Positions 5,596 through 6,022 of a stretch of 6,022 nucleotides of DNA are shown piece after piece (the stretch's first letter is position 1; every line of letters starts with the position of its first letter). A model generated the notes under the pieces. The model had not been told where the DNA came from and ran no database searches. It saw nothing but the letters and a program-made list of their open reading frames with translations. The position numbers were made by a program, and so were the translations under genes. The stretch comes from Planctomycetota bacterium (GTDB taxonomy: Bacteria; Planctomycetota; Phycisphaerae; WQYP01). The stretch lies in the NCBI GenBank assembly GCA_021838985.1, contig JAKCCC010000137.1:1-6022 (forward strand), in the 5' to 3' direction.

Positions 5596-5755
5596 GGGTG
5601 CGGCCACGCTTTTTGGCAAACGGGGTTCTGGTTCTCCCGGCGAGACACCGGTACCGGGAACGGCGTGGGCGGATGAGGTGCTGCCGCGGAGATCCCACCC
5701 CCGGCAAGCCGGGGGCTATATGGGGCAGGGTGTGCCAAAATTCATGGCCACACCC
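5596..5755. mobile_element. 160-bp MITE-like segment with imperfect 26-bp terminal inverted repeats
   Basis: The left end (5596-5621) begins GGGTGCGGCCACG and continues through TTTTTGGCAAAC. The reverse complement of the right end (5730-5755) begins GGGTGTGGCCATG and continues through AATTTTGGCACAC. By eye they agree at 21 of 26 positions. The segment has no gene and carries a GC-rich palindrome nearer its right end. Flanks (TCGCCGT on the left, GCCGCCGT on the right) look alike but give no exact target-site duplication. It could be a non-autonomous element or a long folded REP/BIME-type repeat. Confidence 0.45.
5698..5715. repeat. REP-like palindrome 2 (CCCCCGG-CAAG-CCGGGGG)
   Basis: A perfect 7-bp GC stem with a 4-nt loop, inside the 160-bp inverted-repeat segment. 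CCCA before it and TGGG after it can extend the stem with a bulge. Its right arm and tail are shared with the hairpin at 5502-5530. There is no T-run on either side, so it is not an intrinsic terminator. Confidence 0.55.
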
Positions 5756-5818
5756 GCCGCCGTTCACCCTTCACCGCGGCGGCCACGGTGACCATCGCGG
5801 CCAGGACGCGCCACGACG

Positions 5819-5824
5819 TATAAT
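5819..5824 (+). promoter_or_regulatory. Consensus -10 box TATAAT
   Basis: A perfect TATAAT lies with exactly 6 nt between it and the ATG at 5831, so transcription would begin at or next to the start codon. No good -35 is seen at the usual distance (5796-5801 reads CGCGGC), so the assignment is tentative. Confidence 0.4.
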
Positions 5825-5830
5825 AGGGAT

Positions 5831-6022
5831 ATGTGGCAAGGGTCAAAATGGCGCCTCGCGTGCGCGCAGCGCCGTCCGCAACGGTGGAAACCAGCGGCAG
5901 CCTATGGCTTGACGCTTCTTCTCGCGCTAGGCATCAGCGCTTCGCCTCGCCTGGCACGCGGCGCACTGGGGTCTGGGCGTCTTGAAACAACCCAGGACTT
6001 CCCAAAGCCTGAGCGCCCCGCC
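5831..6022 (+). CDS. N-terminus of a putative exported protein, 3' end cut by the window edge
   Basis: The frame from ATG 5831 is open for 64 codons to the window edge; it is the first possible start after an in-frame stop at 5789. The peptide begins MWQGSKWRLACAQRRPQRWK, a long basic n-region, then a hydrophobic core YGLTLLLALGISASPRLA and a likely signal-peptidase site around LARGA, so it should be exported. The visible mature part (GSGRLETTQDFPKPERPA) is too short to identify. It lacks a Shine-Dalgarno sequence at proper distance but has TATAAT 6 nt upstream. Competing frames here, such as the one starting ATG at 5848, encode nothing with a recognisable shape. It is unidentified and would need the sequence to the right. 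Confidence 0.5.
   Translation, partial: MWQGSKWRLACAQRRPQRWKPAAAYGLTLLLALGISASPRLARGALGSGRLETTQDFPKPERPA

Noticed and set aside
5526..5912. Open frames on both strands across the inverted-repeat segment
   Set aside because: They run through palindromes and repeats, with no ribosome-binding site and no recognisable product.
1..6022. tRNA, rRNA, riboswitch or CRISPR array
   Set aside because: No cloverleaf, conserved rRNA stretch, known aptamer core or regularly spaced repeats were seen by eye.

Overview
The window looks like chromosomal DNA from a GC-rich bacterium. Secreted proteins with Sec-type signal peptides, CCCCCGG/CCGGGGG intergenic hairpins and an ECF-like promoter motif would fit a planctomycete-like lineage. 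That is a guess from style; no taxonomic marker gene is present.

The left two thirds (1-4076) is one minus-strand operon read right to left: hdrC, hdrB, hdrA, mvhD/flxD-type subunit. hdrC and hdrB overlap by 4 bp (ATGA), hdrB and hdrA are separated by about 159 bp containing a strong hairpin, and hdrA and the mvhD-like gene are 11 bp apart. Together they encode a complete cytoplasmic heterodisulfide reductase-like HdrABC core plus the [2Fe-2S] electron-entry protein. HdrA carries FAD and many [4Fe-4S] clusters and is the expected bifurcation site. HdrC relays electrons to the two non-cubane clusters of HdrB, where a disulfide or other acceptor would be reduced. The partner that feeds the MvhD-like subunit (FlxABC, MvhAG hydrogenase, formate dehydrogenase or MetVF) is not in the window and may lie past the left edge.

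The middle (4077-4676) holds the upstream region of the operon, with several short inverted repeats and a weak promoter candidate, and a short plus-strand relic that resembles the N-terminus of a transposase and appears frameshifted.

The right part (4701-6022) has a minus-strand gene for a small secreted protein with a carboxypeptidase-regulatory-like fold, ending at a good intrinsic terminator and preceded by an ECF-like promoter candidate and a leader hairpin. Then comes about 500 bp without a convincing gene. It contains REP-like palindromes and a 160-bp segment bounded by imperfect 26-bp inverted repeats (MITE-like). Finally there is the start of a plus-strand gene for an exported protein, cut by the right edge, with a TATAAT box placed as for a leaderless transcript. 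No tRNA, rRNA or CRISPR array was seen.
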